64,000 nt of DNA, from the NCBI GenBank assembly GCA_049966155.1, contig JBMFVE010000005.1, positions 47,045 through 111,044 on the forward strand, in the 5' to 3' direction. The position numbers and the translations under genes were made by a program. Below the pieces are notes generated by a model, which had not been told where the DNA came from, did no database searches, and was given only the letters and a program-made list of their open reading frames with translations. Within the stretch, counting starts at the first letter, position 1. The number at the start of each line of letters is the position of its first letter. This stretch comes from JBMFVE01 sp049966155. Lineage in GTDB: Bacteria; Bacteroidota; Ignavibacteria; Kryptoniales; JAKASW01. This document shows, in pieces, positions 54,299 through 63,192 of this stretch.

Positions 54299-55441
54299 AT
54301 GAAGTTTAATGTGAAAAGCAGGGACTTAAAAGAAGTGGTCAATCGCGTTATTGGTGTTGTTCCTGCTCGTACTACCATTGCGGCGGTAGAAAACTTCCAT
54401 CTTGAAGTGTTTAAGAAGAACTTGATTGTTTCCGCAACAGATCTGGAAATTTCTATGTCGTCAAAGATACACATAGGGACTGCTGAAGATGGAAAAGTAA
54501 CTGTAAATGCACGCGAATTTTTTGAAATTGTTAAAAATTTACCTGACACAGAGGTTGAGTTTACCGCAACGGAAGATGGAAAGGTGAAAATTAAAACTGA
54601 TTCTGGTTTGTACAGGATTGCGGGCGGATCTGCAAACGAATTTCCGACTCTTCCTACAATTAGTGAAAAAGCAACCGCAGTTTCTATAGCTGCTGACCGA
54701 TTGAGTAGTATAATTCAGAAGACTGTCTTTGCTGTTTCCAAGGACGAGCAGCGGAGGTCTATGAATGGAGTGGATTTCCAGTTTAATGGAAGGGACGCTA
54801 GGATTTACGCCACTGATGGGCATCGACTTGTAAGAGTTATAGCAATGGGTATTACTGACAAAGATGTAAAATATGACGCCAATTTTCAGGAGAAAGCTCT
54901 CAATTTAATTGCAAAAAATATTAAAGGACTGAATGTAGATTTCCTTATGAATGATGAACACGCAATGTTCAGGACAGAGAATACTGAACTTGTCTGCAGG
55001 CTAATAACAGACGCCCATCCTGATTTTGAAGCCGTTATACCGAAGGATAATAACAAGGCCCTGGTAGTTAATAGGGAAGAGCTGCTCGAGAAAATGAAAA
55101 GGGTTGCCATCCTTGCCGATTCGCTTAATCATCTTGTAAAGTTTTCAATTGGAGAAAAATTGCTGGTAGTGTCCTCAGAAGAGATGGAGCGTGGACAAGC
55201 TGCAGAGGAGAAATTGGAAGCAGCCTGGTCAGAAAAAGAGAATATGGATGTTGGTTTTAACGCAAACTACGTAGCAGATGCATTAAGCCATCTGGATAGT
55301 GAAAAAGTGCAATTTTTATTTTCTACTCCAAACAGGGCGTGTGTTATTAAACCTGTGTATGTAAATGGAGGAAGGAGCCAGGCGCAGGATGTGGAGATAG
55401 ATTCCGTATTGATGCTGATAATGCCCCTGCGGTTGAACTAA
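54299..55441 (+). CDS. dnaN: DNA polymerase III sliding clamp, beta subunit
   Basis: A 380-residue clamp in three repeated domains, beginning MKFNVKSRDLKEVVNRV; the segments YATDGHRLVR and the C-terminal LMPLRLN match the clamp family. GGAGG ribosome-binding site. It ends 7 bp before recF. Confidence 0.97.
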   Translation: MKFNVKSRDLKEVVNRVIGVVPARTTIAAVENFHLEVFKKNLIVSATDLEISMSSKIHIGTAEDGKVTVNAREFFEIVKNLPDTEVEFTATEDGKVKIKTDSGLYRIAGGSANEFPTLPTISEKATAVSIAADRLSSIIQKTVFAVSKDEQRRSMNGVDFQFNGRDARIYATDGHRLVRVIAMGITDKDVKYDANFQEKALNLIAKNIKGLNVDFLMNDEHAMFRTENTELVCRLITDAHPDFEAVIPKDNNKALVVNREELLEKMKRVAILADSLNHLVKFSIGEKLLVVSSEEMERGQAAEEKLEAAWSEKENMDVGFNANYVADALSHLDSEKVQFLFSTPNRACVIKPVYVNGGRSQAQDVEIDSVLMLIMPLRLN

Positions 55442-55448
55442 TGACCAA

Positions 55449-56573
55449 ATGCAAGTAATAAGACTGCGGATACAAAATTTCAGAAACCACAATGATACAA
55501 CATTGGAGTTTTGTAATGGGGCAAACTTCATAGTTGGAGCAAACGCACAGGGAAAGACCAGCATACTGGAAGCAATTTCCTATATTTGTATCACGAAGAG
55601 TTTTCTGAGAACAGGTGACATTAATGTTGTGAAAAGCGGTGCTGATTCCTTTGTACTGGATTCAGACATTGAATCAATTAGTGGAAGGTTATTTCATGTT
55701 GCTTTCCGGCATGACGCTGCAAATGGGAAAAAGTATGTCATAAATGGCTCACCAATCTCAAGAGCTTCTGACGTGGTTGGAAAGTTTCCCATTATTGTGC
55801 TTTCGCCCGATAACTTTGGGATTACAGGGGGACCTCCTTCGGATAGGCGAAAGTTCCTTGATATGGTTCTTTCACAAACGTCTCATGCTTATCTTGAGGA
55901 ACTTTCGGAGTATCAAAAGGTCCTTAAACAGAGAAATAGAGTTCTTCAGGAGAAAAAGCTGGGGAGACAAATTGACAATGGGAGTCTTCGAGCATGGACT
56001 GAGGGCCTTGTTGAACGCGGCTCGAGAATCATTCTAAGAAGACACGAGTTTACAGAGGAATTTAAGAGCGACTTGAAAAGAGTATATTTGCAAATTGGAG
56101 GAGAACGAGAAGAACCCGATTTATCCTACCAACCTTCATTTGAGTACAGCAGAGTTTCATCTATTCAGGAAGAGTTTCTTAAGGCAATTGAGCAATCCAA
56201 ACAAGTGGAGTTGTCAAGATGTGCAACGCTCGTTGGACCACATAGGGACGATATTACATTTTACATTAATGGAATGCCACTTCAACGTTTTGCATCACAA
56301 GGTCAACACAAGACGTTTCTTGTTGCACTAAAAATCGCGGAGTTTTTTTACATGAAGCGAAAGACTCACGAGATTCCAATTATGTTGCTGGATGATGTGA
56401 TGACAGAATTAGATTACGTACGCAGTTCTAAATTTGCTGCTATTATAGGCCAGCTGGGACAATCCTTCATCACGATGACAGATGCGGTTACCTTCGATAC
56501 CTCAATGATTGAAGAAAGAAATGCAAGGTTTCACCAGGTGAAAGAAGGGAGTGTTATCTACCAAGATGCATGA
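55449..56573 (+). CDS. recF: DNA repair and recombination protein RecF
   Basis: A 374-residue SMC-like ATPase loading RecA at gaps. Walker A GANAQGKTS (30-38), signature-type segment VLSPDNFGI...GGPPSDRRKFLD, and Walker B IMLLDDVMTELD near the C-terminus. It overlaps the DUF721 gene by a few nt. Confidence 0.96.
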   Translation: MQVIRLRIQNFRNHNDTTLEFCNGANFIVGANAQGKTSILEAISYICITKSFLRTGDINVVKSGADSFVLDSDIESISGRLFHVAFRHDAANGKKYVINGSPISRASDVVGKFPIIVLSPDNFGITGGPPSDRRKFLDMVLSQTSHAYLEELSEYQKVLKQRNRVLQEKKLGRQIDNGSLRAWTEGLVERGSRIILRRHEFTEEFKSDLKRVYLQIGGEREEPDLSYQPSFEYSRVSSIQEEFLKAIEQSKQVELSRCATLVGPHRDDITFYINGMPLQRFASQGQHKTFLVALKIAEFFYMKRKTHEIPIMLLDDVMTELDYVRSSKFAAIIGQLGQSFITMTDAVTFDTSMIEERNARFHQVKEGSVIYQDA

Positions 56574-56850
56574 AGCAAAACAGCTTCATAAAATTATTGA
56601 GGAATTTATAAGCTCGTCACCGGCTGGAAGACGCTTGAAGGCATATCGTGTCATAACAGATTGGAATAACATAGTGGGAGATCTGATTGCAAAAAACACA
56701 GACATTGTTAGAGTGGATGCCGGGATTCTTTATGTCAGGGTGAAGACCCCAACATGGAGGAATGAACTGGTTTTCCAAAAAAGTAAAATTCTCGACAAAA
56801 TAAGGGAAGATTACAGAGATTCTGAGATTACAGATATTTTTTTTATATAA
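56566..56850 (+). CDS. DUF721/DciA-like protein
   Basis: A 94-residue protein of the DUF721 family, which includes DciA, a loader of the replicative helicase in bacteria without DnaC. The KH-like core shows YRVITDWNNIVGDLIAKNTDIVRVDAGILYVRV and TWRNELVFQK. Start at 56566; a GTG at 56551 is too close to its ribosome-binding site. It overlaps recF by 8 nt and lies between recF and gyrB, its usual place. Confidence 0.85.
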   Translation: MHEAKQLHKIIEEFISSSPAGRRLKAYRVITDWNNIVGDLIAKNTDIVRVDAGILYVRVKTPTWRNELVFQKSKILDKIREDYRDSEITDIFFI

Positions 56851-56863
56851 GTAGAGGTTTCTC

Positions 56864-58900
56864 ATGGCGAAGAAAGACCTGTTGACAAAGAGCGGAAAGA
56901 AAAAGGTAATGCAAAAGGAGGCCGCTAAGCAGGAGGATAAATCAGGTACAAAAGTTGCGCAGACTGTTGTAGCTACAACGCATGATAAAGCTGAACCGTC
57001 ATACAATGCAGAGAGCATAACGGTTTTAAAGGGGCTGGAGGCTGTACGCAGGCGTCCGGCGATGTACATTGGTGACATAGGTCAGCGTGGGCTGCATCAT
57101 CTTGTCTACGAAGTTGTTGATAACTCGATTGACGAGGCTTTAGCTGGATTCTGCAAGAACATTATGGTTTCGATAAATAAAGACGGTAGCATTACGGTTG
57201 AAGATGATGGAAGAGGTATTCCGACAGATCTTCATCCCATTGAGAAAAAGTCTGCTCTCGAAGTTGTAATGACAGTCCTACATGCCGGTGGTAAGTTCGA
57301 TAAGTCAACTTACAAGGTTTCAGGGGGTTTACACGGCGTTGGAGTGTCTGTGGTTAATGCGTTATCGGAGTGGCTCGAAGTATATGTTTACCGTGAAGGG
57401 AAGGTCTTTTATCAGAGGTACAAAAGGGGAGATCCGGTTGAGCCCGTTAAAATTATCGGAAAAGATTCCAGGACAGGGACAAAGATAACTTTTCTACCCG
57501 ACAGAGAAATTTTTAAGATTCGATCATTTAAATTTGATACTCTTGCAGAAAGAATGCGTGAGCTGGCATTTCTGAATCCTGAAATTACAATAGTTCTAAG
57601 AGATGAAAGGGATGGAAACGAGGAGAGATTTCACTATGAGGGTGGTATAGTAGAATTTGTGCGTTACATTGACGGCACTCGTAAAACTCTAACAAAGGAG
57701 CCGATCTTCATTGCAGGTGAAAAAGACGGTGTCGCTGTGGAGATTGGTTTTGAGTACTGCGATGACTATAGAGAAAATCTCTTCTCATATGTCAATGACA
57801 TTAACACCATAGAGGGAGGTACTCATGTCAGCGGGTTCCGCAGTGCCCTCACCAGGTCTTTGAAATCATATGCTGAGAAGAACAACCTGGTAAAGTCTGA
57901 CAAGATTAATTTGACAGGTGATGATTTTCGTGAAGGACTCACCGTTGTTATAAGCACAAAGGTCCCGGAGCCACAATTTGAAGGGCAAACGAAGACGAAA
58001 TTGGGTAATGGTGAAGTTGAAAGCATTGTCCAGACAATTGTCAACGACAAACTTTCACAATACCTTGAAGAAAATCCGGCTGTGGCTAAACGGATAATTG
58101 AGAAAGCTGTGAACTCCGCTGAAGCTCGTGAGGCTGCTCGTAAAGCGAGAGAGATTGTAAGAAGAAAGAACGCCCTTGAATCATCGAACTTACCAGGTAA
58201 GCTGGCTGATTGCTCGATCAGCGATCCGGAGTTGTCTGAAATCTTTATTGTGGAAGGTGATTCAGCGGGCGGTTCGGCTAAACAGGGAAGAGATAGACAA
58301 TTTCAAGCAATTTTACCTTTAAAGGGGAAGATCCTTAATGTTGAAAAAGCTCGTATGAATAAGATCTTGGAAAATGATGAAATACGGGCTATTGTACAGG
58401 CCATTGGTGCGGGGATTGGTGACGGAGATGAGTTTGATGCGTCGAAAGCAAGATATGGAAAGATAATCCTGATGGCGGATGCTGATGTTGATGGAAGCCA
58501 CATCAGAACATTGCTTCTAACCTTTTTCTTTAGATACATGAAAGAGTTGATTGAGCTGGGCAAAGTTTACATTGCACAGCCTCCCCTTTACAAACTAAAA
58601 AAAGGAAAAACTGAGTTGTATGCCTTCAGTGATGAAGAACGTGATACCCTTATTAAGAAGCTCAAGAAAGAAAGCGATGGGGATGTAGTTGTATCAAGGT
58701 TCAAAGGACTGGGAGAAATGAATCCCGAGCAACTGTGGGAGACTACTATGGACCCTGCGAAAAGAACGCTTTTACAGGTCACCATAGAAAATGCTGCAGA
58801 GGCAGATAGAACATTTTCAATTTTGATGGGCGAGGAAGTGGAACCTCGAAAAGAATTCATTGAGAAAAATGCAAAATATGTTAGAAACCTTGACATTTAA
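56864..58900 (+). CDS. gyrB: DNA gyrase subunit B
   Basis: A 678-residue ATPase subunit. GHKL motifs EVVDNSIDEALAG, DDGRGIP and SGGLHGVGVSVVNALS; Toprim with EGDSAGGSAKQGR and PLKGKILNVEKA, and DADVDGSHIRTLLL. An unusual N-terminal tail of about 45 residues rich in Lys, Gln and Ala precedes the normal start region (SITVLKGLEAVRRRPAMYIG at 51-70); ATG at 56864 has a weak ribosome-binding site. Overlaps the glycosyltransferase start. Confidence 0.96.
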   Translation: MAKKDLLTKSGKKKVMQKEAAKQEDKSGTKVAQTVVATTHDKAEPSYNAESITVLKGLEAVRRRPAMYIGDIGQRGLHHLVYEVVDNSIDEALAGFCKNIMVSINKDGSITVEDDGRGIPTDLHPIEKKSALEVVMTVLHAGGKFDKSTYKVSGGLHGVGVSVVNALSEWLEVYVYREGKVFYQRYKRGDPVEPVKIIGKDSRTGTKITFLPDREIFKIRSFKFDTLAERMRELAFLNPEITIVLRDERDGNEERFHYEGGIVEFVRYIDGTRKTLTKEPIFIAGEKDGVAVEIGFEYCDDYRENLFSYVNDINTIEGGTHVSGFRSALTRSLKSYAEKNNLVKSDKINLTGDDFREGLTVVISTKVPEPQFEGQTKTKLGNGEVESIVQTIVNDKLSQYLEENPAVAKRIIEKAVNSAEAREAARKAREIVRRKNALESSNLPGKLADCSISDPELSEIFIVEGDSAGGSAKQGRDRQFQAILPLKGKILNVEKARMNKILENDEIRAIVQAIGAGIGDGDEFDASKARYGKIILMADADVDGSHIRTLLLTFFFRYMKELIELGKVYIAQPPLYKLKKGKTELYAFSDEERDTLIKKLKKESDGDVVVSRFKGLGEMNPEQLWETTMDPAKRTLLQVTIENAAEADRTFSILMGEEVEPRKEFIEKNAKYVRNLDI

Positions 58901-59540
58901 CGATTTATGTGTGGTGGTTGTGAATTACAGGACTCCAGATCTTCTTCAGAGGGCGGTCTCCTCGTTTCGCAATTTTTATCCCGATATTGATTTGGTGATT
59001 ATTGACAATGGATCCGATGACGCTTCGGTGCACGTGGCTAATAAACTCCAGTCTGATTCGCAGGGGAAATTGAAATCCCTGTTTCTTAAAAGAAATTTTT
59101 ATCATGGACCCGCTATGGATATCGCGATTAGAACGATTGAAAAGGAAATATTTTTTTTTCTGGACACCGATACTGAAACTATACGGGGAGGGTTTCTGGA
59201 AAAAATGCTTTTTATTCTGCAGGATGATTATGTTTATGCCGTTGGTAAAAAGGATCGTGTGAATAAACGGGGCTTTTCATCTGAGCACGGTATAGCAATT
59301 GTAATTTCTGCGTACATGATGTTAAAGAAAAGCAAGTACGTTCAGCTGCCCCCATTCAGGCATCATGGTATGCCAACGCTTGAGAACTTTGCAGCTGCTT
59401 CATCAAAAGGATTTGGAGTGGTTGATTTCCCCATAGATCAATATATCCGTCATTTTGGACGGGGGACGGCCTCCAGGTTTGGTTATAGACTTGGAGTTAA
59501 AGGGAAGCTGGATTACCTCCTTAACAAAATTGGGCTTTAA
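58869..59540 (+). CDS. Family 2 glycosyltransferase between gyrB and gyrA
   Basis: A 223-residue GT-A fold enzyme transferring a sugar from a nucleotide donor. LCVVVVNYRTPDLLQRAV, VIIDNGSDDASV (metal/donor site), and FFLDTDTET as the DXD-like acidic motif. The ATG at 58869 (or a nearby ATG) is inside gyrB by 32 nt, so it is translated with gyrB. A T9 run at 59151-59159 lies in the reading frame at the FFF before LDTDTE. The enzyme acceptor is unknown. An enzyme for cell-envelope sugars between gyrB and gyrA is not a usual arrangement. Confidence 0.85.
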   Translation: MQNMLETLTFNDLCVVVVNYRTPDLLQRAVSSFRNFYPDIDLVIIDNGSDDASVHVANKLQSDSQGKLKSLFLKRNFYHGPAMDIAIRTIEKEIFFFLDTDTETIRGGFLEKMLFILQDDYVYAVGKKDRVNKRGFSSEHGIAIVISAYMMLKKSKYVQLPPFRHHGMPTLENFAAASSKGFGVVDFPIDQYIRHFGRGTASRFGYRLGVKGKLDYLLNKIGL

Positions 59541-59572
59541 AATAAGATTTTGAAAACGAATAAGGAACAACT

Positions 59573-62038
59573 ATGGCTTTAAACGAGAAACTTGTGGCTG
59601 TTGACATTGAGGACGAGATAAAAGGTTCTTATATAGACTATGCGATGTCGGTAATAGTTGCACGGGCGCTTCCTGATGTGCGGGATGGATTAAAGCCTGT
59701 CCACAGGCGCGTACTATTTGGTATGTCGGAACTGGGGCTAAATTTTAACAAACCGTATAAGAAAAGTGCTAGAATAGTTGGTGAGGTGCTTGGAAAGTAT
59801 CACCCTCACGGTGATACTGCGGTTTACGATACTCTTGTGAGGATGGCTCAAGACTTCTCCATGAGGTATCCGCTTGTAGATGGACAGGGGAATTTCGGCT
59901 CAATTGACGGTGATTCTCCTGCAGCGATGCGTTATACAGAAGCTCGTTTATCGAGGATTGCTGAGGAGATGCTGCGGGATATTGAGAAAAATACAGTTGA
60001 CTTTGTGCCAAACTTTGATGAGTCACTGCAGGAGCCGGTCGTTCTACCGTCACTCCTCCCGAACCTTCTTGTCAATGGCGCCAGTGGAATTGCTGTTGGA
60101 ATGGCTACAAACATCCCCCCTCACAATCTTGCAGACATAGTTGATGGACTTATTGCATTTATACGGGATCCTGACATAGCTGACGAAAGATTAATTAAGA
60201 TAGTAAGAGCGCCGGATTTTCCAACAGGAGGTATAATTTTTGGGTATGATGGTGTAAGAGAGGCCTATAAGACAGGCCGCGGCAGGATTGTCATAAGAGC
60301 AAAAGCTAATATTGAGACAACTAAATCGGGTAGGGTGAACATTGTTGTAACTGAAGTTCCATATCAGGTCAATAAGGCCAGTTTGATTGAGCGAATTGCT
60401 GAGCTTGTCAGGGAAAAGAAACTTGAGGATATTTCTGACATAAGAGACGAATCAGACCGGGATGGGATTCGGGTTGTTGTGGAACTGAAAAGAGATGCCG
60501 AAGCCCAGGTTGTTCTAAACAACCTTTACAAACACACTCAAATGCAAACAACGTTTGGTGTGATCATGCTTGCTCTTGTAGACGGGGTTCCTAAAGTTCT
60601 GACACTCAAGCAAATGATGGAGAGATTTCTTGAGCACCGTCACGAAGTTGTGGTCAGAAGGACCAAGTTTGATCTCGACGCAGCTGAAAAAAGGGCCCAC
60701 ATACTTGAAGGGTACAAAATAGCACTTGACAATATTGATGAAGTGGTGCAGATGATAAAGAAATCAAAGGATCCCGAAACAGCGAAAACAGCACTGATGC
60801 GGAGGTTCAAACTGAGTGAGATACAAGCAAAAGCAATCCTTGCACTGACTCTTCAAAGGCTAACTGGTTTGGAAAGAAAGAAGATTGAAGATGAATATCG
60901 TGAGACAATAAAACTGATTGAGAAGCTCCGTGCTATTCTTGCCAGCAAAGAGATGAGAATGCAGATAATCAGGGATGAGCTTATTGAGTTGAAGAAAAAC
61001 TTTGCAGATGAGCGTCGGACTGAGATTGTTGAGAAGGCTTCGGAGTTCAGTATTGAGGACATGATTGCAGAAGAGGATGTTGTCATTACTATAACACATA
61101 ACGGGTTCATAAAGCGTTATCCTGTCAGCGGTTACCGCAGACAGAGTCGTGGAGGGAAAGGAATTACCGCCCAAACGACGAGGGAAGATGATTTTGTAGA
61201 ACATATGTTCATAGCTTCAACCCATCAATATATTCTCTTTTTTTCTGACCGTGGGAGGGCATACTGGTTGAAGGTGCATGAAATTCCTGAAGGTGGCCGT
61301 GCTTCGAGGGGCAGATCAATTGTAAATCTCATCAGCAAAATGCCTGATGAGATGATCACGGCATTTCTTCCTGTGAAGGACTTCGGAGACGCTTCGTTCG
61401 TGACAATGGTTACAAAGCGCGGGTTTGTGAAAAAGGTGGCTTTAGAGGAATTTTCGAATCCCCGGCGTGTTGGAATCATAGCAATTGGACTGGATAGAGG
61501 TGACAGGCTAATCGATGCCCAGCTCACAAACGGTAAACAGGATATTATTATTGGGACACGTAACGGTTTTGCGTTACGGTTCAACGAAAAAGATGTTAGA
61601 CCGATGGGCAGAAATGCCCGCGGTGTAAGGGGAATCAACCTTTCCAGGGGTGATGATGTTATCGGAATGATTGTAATTAGTCGATCAGATTCAAGTGTAC
61701 TTGTCGTATCGGACAAAGGGTTTGGCAAAAGGAGCGAGATAGAAGAATACTCTCTCAGGCGACGCGGAGGTAAGGGGTTGATCACCGTGAAGACAAGTGA
61801 CAGAAACGGAAAACTACTCGCAATAAAAGAGGTAATAGACAACGACGATATAATGATAGTCACAGCAAAGGGATTCCTTATACGACAGCATGTCAAAGAC
61901 ATACGTCTCGCCGGCAGAAACACGCAGGGTGTTCGCCTTATCAGACTTCAGGCGAACGATTCAATTGCTGCGGTTGCGAGAGTGCTTGCCGAGGATGATT
62001 CAAATGGAGAGGGTTCTGACTCTAATTTAGTCAATTAA
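59573..62038 (+). CDS. gyrA: DNA gyrase subunit A
   Basis: An 821-residue cleavage subunit. The active-site tyrosine is Y121 in AAMRYTEARL; the quinolone-region HPHGDTAVYD (77-86) has Thr at the position of E. coli Ser83. The C-terminal pinwheel carries the GyrA box RRQSRGGKG, needed for negative supercoiling, so this is gyrase rather than Topo IV ParC. It follows the glycosyltransferase by 32 bp. Confidence 0.97.
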   Translation: MALNEKLVAVDIEDEIKGSYIDYAMSVIVARALPDVRDGLKPVHRRVLFGMSELGLNFNKPYKKSARIVGEVLGKYHPHGDTAVYDTLVRMAQDFSMRYPLVDGQGNFGSIDGDSPAAMRYTEARLSRIAEEMLRDIEKNTVDFVPNFDESLQEPVVLPSLLPNLLVNGASGIAVGMATNIPPHNLADIVDGLIAFIRDPDIADERLIKIVRAPDFPTGGIIFGYDGVREAYKTGRGRIVIRAKANIETTKSGRVNIVVTEVPYQVNKASLIERIAELVREKKLEDISDIRDESDRDGIRVVVELKRDAEAQVVLNNLYKHTQMQTTFGVIMLALVDGVPKVLTLKQMMERFLEHRHEVVVRRTKFDLDAAEKRAHILEGYKIALDNIDEVVQMIKKSKDPETAKTALMRRFKLSEIQAKAILALTLQRLTGLERKKIEDEYRETIKLIEKLRAILASKEMRMQIIRDELIELKKNFADERRTEIVEKASEFSIEDMIAEEDVVITITHNGFIKRYPVSGYRRQSRGGKGITAQTTREDDFVEHMFIASTHQYILFFSDRGRAYWLKVHEIPEGGRASRGRSIVNLISKMPDEMITAFLPVKDFGDASFVTMVTKRGFVKKVALEEFSNPRRVGIIAIGLDRGDRLIDAQLTNGKQDIIIGTRNGFALRFNEKDVRPMGRNARGVRGINLSRGDDVIGMIVISRSDSSVLVVSDKGFGKRSEIEEYSLRRRGGKGLITVKTSDRNGKLLAIKEVIDNDDIMIVTAKGFLIRQHVKDIRLAGRNTQGVRLIRLQANDSIAAVARVLAEDDSNGEGSDSNLVN

Positions 62039-62547
62039 CAAAAACGTCCCGAACAATCTCATTCCGTTATACTACACAGTGTGACGCTTCTCGACATCTA
62101 AATTCTGCGGCTGCGCCGGAAGCGGTGCGTGGTCCAAACTCGCGAATATCTTCTGTCCCCCTTTACCCACCCGGTGAACGAAATCCACCATTGCTCAAAA
62201 TCTCAAGTCCTTTGGAAGGACCTTTGCCGCTGCCGCGACACTTGCTATGCTCGGTTGGACGTAAATACTGGCAGCGTTCTTGAGTTCCGCAAATTTTATG
62301 TAGTTTTGACGTATGCGAAGGAACCGGGGTGCGCTCGACCCCTTTCCGGCAACGCCTTCGATCCGTCAGCTTCTCCATGATCTATGGAATTTACGAAGTC
62401 CTGGATGCCAAGGCTGAAATAGGTGTTTGCATAATTGACGATCAAGTCACCTGTGTTGAGGCATCAGTTCGAAAATAAGTAAAATCTCAAAACTACAGTC
62501 CTGCCCGTTGCGAGGGAGTTCAACTCCCGAGCACTACTTTGGTGGCT
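62039..62547. other. 509-bp region without a supported gene
   Basis: Both strands show ORFs of 71-83 codons that mirror each other, with higher GC than the surrounding genes, and a 33-codon ORF (62377-62478) that reads MIYGIYEVLDAKAEIGV and ends VEASVRK. A short inverted repeat (GGGAGTT-c-AACTCCC, 62514-62528) follows. No family could be named. It may be a decayed gene or a remnant of inserted DNA. Confidence 0.4.
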
Positions 62548-63180
62548 TCAGAACCTTATCCCAAACGAGAGCAGGAAAAATGACTCCGGCGGTCTATGAG
62601 CTTCATCGCTTCCTCCCTTTATCGGCGTAGAGAAACCGAGAAAATTTGGCAGTTTCATGGTCGCGTCAGCTTCGACTGGGCCCACTGGCACGACAACTTT
62701 GATACCCGCAAGATAATAGATGATTGCACTGCTTACAGGATATTTTTCAGCGTGGAAAGAGTATACAAGGGTCGGAGGATTGCCGTTATCATATATGTTA
62801 ACATTCACATCATGCACGGCGCCCCAGGTATAAAGGTCTCCGCCGAGAAAATAATAGATTCTAAACTTGGATCGATAGCTACTTCCAAATCCGACCTTTA
62901 GTCCCAAACTCGTGAACATCATCCTATAACTGAACGGTTCAAAAAACATAACCTTCACGTTGTTCTCTTCCGCAGCATAAGTTCCTCCGCGGCCCTCAAT
63001 TTCTATGAAGGAATGTTCGTCGCCGAAATAACCCGCGTGTATGCCAACACTCCACCCGTAACCGGAAAAATCCAAAGCCAATGGTTCCACATCGGCGCCA
63101 AAGTACAATCGCTTCTGAGCAGAGACGCTACTGGACGGAAGTATAGTACCAATAAGAAATATCGATATGATTAACTTCAC
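62548..63180 (-). CDS. Outer-membrane beta-barrel protein of unknown function
   Basis: A 210-residue protein with a signal peptide (1-21, ending SAQ) and beta strands alternating hydrophobic and polar, ending in FLLSFGIRF with a terminal Phe, the usual Bam-recognition end. It is related in appearance to small opacity-like barrels. It follows 12 bp after the Cys-rich gene, so they may be one unit. Confidence 0.65.
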   Translation of the reverse strand: MKLIISIFLIGTILPSSSVSAQKRLYFGADVEPLALDFSGYGWSVGIHAGYFGDEHSFIEIEGRGGTYAAEENNVKVMFFEPFSYRMMFTSLGLKVGFGSSYRSKFRIYYFLGGDLYTWGAVHDVNVNIYDNGNPPTLVYSFHAEKYPVSSAIIYYLAGIKVVVPVGPVEADATMKLPNFLGFSTPIKGGSDEAHRPPESFFLLSFGIRF

Positions 63181-63192
63181 AGCAACCCTCCA

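Noticed and set aside
61225..61923. A 232-codon frame antisense to gyrA
   Set aside because: It lies entirely inside gyrA, whose motifs are intact; its amino-acid composition is typical of a shadow frame.
62505..62535. A tRNA-like T arm (GGGAGTTCAACTCCC) as a tRNA remnant or attachment site
   Set aside because: The loop is too short for a T arm and no acceptor or anticodon arms surround it.
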